This document shows positions 13,069-15,673 of a stretch of DNA of 15,673 nucleotides, piece after piece. Both the position numbers and the translations under genes were made by a program. The notes beneath the pieces were generated by a model. That model had not been told where the DNA came from. It was given only the letters and a program-made list of their open reading frames with translations, and searched no databases. The DNA is from CAZKBP01 sp964551015 (GTDB taxonomy: Bacteria; Bacteroidota; Bacteroidia; Cytophagales; Microscillaceae). Numbering within the stretch: the first letter of the stretch is position 1; every line of letters begins with the position of its first letter. The stretch lies in the NCBI GenBank assembly GCA_964551015.1, contig CAZKBP010000067.1, forward strand, positions 1 to 15,673, written 5' to 3'.

Positions 13069-15673
13069 TCAATCCACAAGCCTCCAATCCAAGTTGGCTT
13101 CCTCTCGGGTGTAAAGTCCCCAGGTTGGCTCACTGGCTTTTCGCTTGGCTGCTTGTAGAGAAGCCAAGGCACGAATTTGCACCTTCCCGATCTCCAACTG
13201 GTTCTTGGCCTCGAGGTAAGAAACGGCATCATTGAAAGCTTGCCGGAGGCTTTCACCCCGAACCAAGGATGCATAAAACCGACCCGCGAACGCGGAAGCC
13301 TTGTCATCCTCCACGGGGGCAGAAGTGGCCATTACGCTTTTCACGCCCCGATGGAGCAAGTCCGTCACCTGCCCCAAGGTAGCACAGCCATTCAGGAAGA
13401 CCAGTTGCAAATGAGGCAATGAGCCAATCAGGCGAGCCAAGCCCTGAGCACTAGCAGCCTCGGAATCCAATTGCAAACTACTTTGGTTGGCGTGGCCGCC
13501 ATAGTGGAGGAGGCTGACCTGCTCCCGGTACTCGGTCAGGGTGTCGTAGAGGTTGTCCAGAGAGGTCTGCCCCTTGATGAGCAGCTTGATCTGATCTCGG
13601 GTATCCAGAGGCCGGAAGATTTTCTCCAACTGATCTTCCTCGGCCTTGAGATGATCGAGGTAGGCTTCGCGCTCATTGGCAAAAGCCAGAAAGATCAAAG
13701 GCCGCACGAGCGATGCGCTTGAGCTTGGCTCCGTCTTAGGCTTAGGCTTGGGTTTAGTCTCGCCTTCTCCTCCCAGCCCGGCGAGTTCTGCCTCGTAATC
13801 ATCTAGCATTTTCTCTAAACGCTCGATCTCGATCTGGCAGCGTTTGCGCTCATTGGGATTCTCGGCCACGCGCAGCTTTTCCTGCCACTCGTCCAGCAGA
13901 ACCTCGGTTTCTTGGAGATTTTTTTCCAGACGGCTGATGCGTCTTGGGTTTCTTGGATTCATCATTGTTAAAGCATTTAAACCAAATTTATCTTCTGCTT
14001 TGAGGCTGGGGCCTGCTTTGCCTCGGAGTTTGCCCTCATCGGCGATGCGCTCCAGTTCTTCCTTGATTCGCTGAATCAGAAAATCAGTGGTAGCGATGAT
14101 TCGTATTGCTTGTTTTTCCTGCTCGTAGAAGGCTTCTACCATCGCTTCTCCCTCTTGGGTGCGGAGCAAAAGCCCCCGCTGCCACATCAGGCGGACTTCC
14201 GAGAAGCGATGGGCTTTGACAATAAAGCGCTGGATAAACACCTTAGGCAGGAAGCGATAGGGAATTTCCGCTTTTTGAAGCTGAGCTGCCTTCTTTTGCT
14301 CCCAGTACCCTACATCGCCGGGCTTCTCTGGGGGCAAAAGCTGGGGAACGGTAAAGCTACGGTTTTGAAAGGCTATGTATTCGTTTTTTTCTTTTACTGT
14401 GCTTTCAAAAGCCAGTTCGGCACTGAGCATAAAATCCACGAATAATTTCCTTTCATCATCTGTATTTTCCTCCCAAATTTCAGAAATCAAGCCATAGTCT
14501 AAGTTCCCTTTTTCGTATTGAAGCTCCTCAAAGTAGTCACTTTCTCTATCCAGGATTTTATAGATGGCCTGGATAGCCCAGTCCTGGTTCAGGATGATCT
14601 GATTTTGAAAATAACCTTCCCGGTAGTACAATACACCGGTATCGTGCAAATACTTTAAAATCGTAGGGGCGGACTTTTCTACTTCATTGGCCACGCAAAT
14701 GCCTTCAAATTCAGCTAAAGGCAGTGTTTTTGTGTCTTTTTCCTGCCGGTCTTGAATGGCCTCCCGCACCTGTACCCAGTAAGCAGGCAAGTCAGGGCTT
14801 TGAAAAGCGGGATTATTTTGAAGCGTTTTTTTCAATACCTTTTCCAGCACCCTAAAGCCTTTGCCCGTTTTAGCACTGAGTGCCAAAAAATCCAACACAG
14901 GGTATTCTTCTTTTAAGCCCTCTTTGTACTCAAAGTAAAGATCCTGCGGGAAGGCATCCATTTTATTTTGGAGTACCAAAATCGGGCTTTCGGGGGCAAA
15001 GCACCGCGTATACTCCAGCCAGTAGCGAAGCTTTTCATTCTCGTAGCTTTTGCCCTGCCAGGTATGGAAGGGCTGGGTTTCACTTTCAAAGTCCCAGACC
15101 AGAAGGAACAAAGCCCGGGTTTGCATAAAAAGCCGGTGGGTAGCGTGGTAGAGGTCCTGCCCGGCAAAGTCCCAGAGGCTAAGCTGAAAATCGGCTAAAT
15201 CTCGCCTGAGACGGGCAATGGCGTGGGTAGAAGCATGCTCGCTATTAAAAATAAAGGTATCCGGCTCGGCCAGCCTTTTGGCGATTTGGGTTTTGCCGAC
15301 CCCGCCATTGCCGATCAATATGACTTTAACTTCCCTGTTTTTGGCCCGTCCTTTTTCCAGGTCTTGCAAATAATCTCGCACTGCTTGGAAGACATTGTCA
15401 TACTCTTTATTAAAAATCTCCGGGGGAATATTTTGGATGGGATTAGCATATAATTCAAGTTCATTCAACTGAGGAAAATGATTTAAAAAATCCAAGGGGA
15501 TGTCTTGGATTTGATTATCCCATAAATTCAGGGATTGTAATTGGCTCAAAGTCTGCAAAGCGGAGATGTTCTGGATTTGATTATCCCATAAATTCAGGGA
15601 TTGTAATTGGCTTAAATGCTGCAAAGCGGAGATGTCCTGGATTTGATTTTCACCTAAATTCAGGTATTGTAAT
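13069..15673 (-). CDS. LRR-ROCO GTPase fused to a CHAT protease domain (5' end outside window)
   Basis: The frame is open to the window edge, so the N-terminus is missing. Residues here are counted from the TTG at 15624. Leucine-rich repeats of 22 residues (LQSLNLWDNQIQ) come first. The Roc GTPase follows, with P-loop GNGGVGKT (105-112), switch-type WDFAGQD (151-157) and NKMD (220-223). A COR-like region runs to about 540. A coiled coil (about 560-615, ISRLEKNLQETE onward) and a KPKPKPKTE linker lead to a C-terminal CHAT domain. There HYGGHA provides the catalytic His (711) and LNGCAT the Cys (747), so the caspase-like protease looks intact. Roc-COR modules act as GTP-dependent dimerisation switches and CHAT domains as proteases in several bacterial immune systems. 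A sensing LRR, GTPase switch and protease effector in one chain is the natural reading. The target and trigger are unknown, and no obvious substrate gene is adjacent. Confidence 0.93.
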   Translation of the reverse strand, partial: LQYLNLGENQIQDISALQHLSQLQSLNLWDNQIQNISALQTLSQLQSLNLWDNQIQDIPLDFLNHFPQLNELELYANPIQNIPPEIFNKEYDNVFQAVRDYLQDLEKGRAKNREVKVILIGNGGVGKTQIAKRLAEPDTFIFNSEHASTHAIARLRRDLADFQLSLWDFAGQDLYHATHRLFMQTRALFLLVWDFESETQPFHTWQGKSYENEKLRYWLEYTRCFAPESPILVLQNKMDAFPQDLYFEYKEGLKEEYPVLDFLALSAKTGKGFRVLEKVLKKTLQNNPAFQSPDLPAYWVQVREAIQDRQEKDTKTLPLAEFEGICVANEVEKSAPTILKYLHDTGVLYYREGYFQNQIILNQDWAIQAIYKILDRESDYFEELQYEKGNLDYGLISEIWEENTDDERKLFVDFMLSAELAFESTVKEKNEYIAFQNRSFTVPQLLPPEKPGDVGYWEQKKAAQLQKAEIPYRFLPKVFIQRFIVKAHRFSEVRLMWQRGLLLRTQEGEAMVEAFYEQEKQAIRIIATTDFLIQRIKEELERIADEGKLRGKAGPSLKAEDKFGLNALTMMNPRNPRRISRLEKNLQETEVLLDEWQEKLRVAENPNERKRCQIEIERLEKMLDDYEAELAGLGGEGETKPKPKPKTEPSSSASLVRPLIFLAFANEREAYLDHLKAEEDQLEKIFRPLDTRDQIKLLIKGQTSLDNLYDTLTEYREQVSLLHYGGHANQSSLQLDSEAASAQGLARLIGSLPHLQLVFLNGCATLGQVTDLLHRGVKSVMATSAPVEDDKASAFAGRFYASLVRGESLRQAFNDAVSYLEAKNQLEIGKVQIRALASLQAAKRKASEPTWGLYTREEANLDWRLVD
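15508..15673 (-). repeat. 66-base tandem repeats encoding LRRs
   Basis: GATTTGATT recurs at 15508, 15574 and 15640, and the repeat continues off the window edge. Each 66-base unit encodes one 22-residue leucine-rich repeat. The units at 15508 and 15574 are almost identical (GGGATTGTAATTGGCT in both), the third less so, suggesting recent repeat expansion at DNA level. Confidence 0.88.

Noticed and set aside
1..15673. CRISPR array, tRNA or rRNA
   Set aside because: No regularly spaced direct repeats with unique spacers and no tRNA- or rRNA-like sequence were seen on either strand; the tandem repeats found are within genes.

Overview
The window looks like an accessory, defence-rich stretch of a Bacteroidota chromosome. 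The evidence is a Bacteroidota-type -7 box (TATCTTTG) ahead of two genes, few Shine-Dalgarno sequences, a GxxExxY protein, and a combination of LRR-ROCO-CHAT and pentapeptide-repeat proteins that I associate with Saprospira- or Microscilla-like gliding bacteria. The genus is a guess, because no rRNA or housekeeping gene is present.

Left part (1-1710): two tandem paralogous DUF6166-type genes on the plus strand. The first is preceded by an imperfect ~72-base direct repeat.

Centre (1711-8892): a complete type I restriction-modification operon in the order hsdR - GxxExxY gene - hsdS - hsdM. The GxxExxY gene sits in a ~550-base cassette bounded by a perfect 16-base inverted repeat. The cassette begins at the last base of the hsdR stop codon and ends 12 bases before the hsdS start, so it looks like a small element inserted in the operon without damaging either neighbour. 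hsdS is a mosaic: two AT-rich target-recognition regions between more GC-rich conserved helices. Downstream of hsdM, with its own promoter-like sequence, is a small gene with a PD-(D/E)xK-like motif.

Right part (8931-15673): mostly minus strand. A pentapeptide-repeat protein with C-terminal membrane segments lies downstream of a membrane-anchored helical protein of unknown function. Next comes a short gene remnant or micro-ORF, then a plus-strand 87-residue unknown gene whose promoter block is nearly the same as that of the PD-(D/E)xK gene 4.3 kb away. Last is a large protein, cut by the window end, with leucine-rich repeats, a Roc GTPase, a COR region, a coiled coil and a C-terminal CHAT (caspase-like) protease domain with both catalytic residues.

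Taken together, the hsd genes would modify and restrict DNA, while the ROCO-CHAT protein and perhaps the membrane/pentapeptide pair could act as additional immunity or stress-signalling modules. That grouping is inferred from context only. The best candidate for something not well described is the inverted-repeat-bounded GxxExxY cassette inside the hsd operon.
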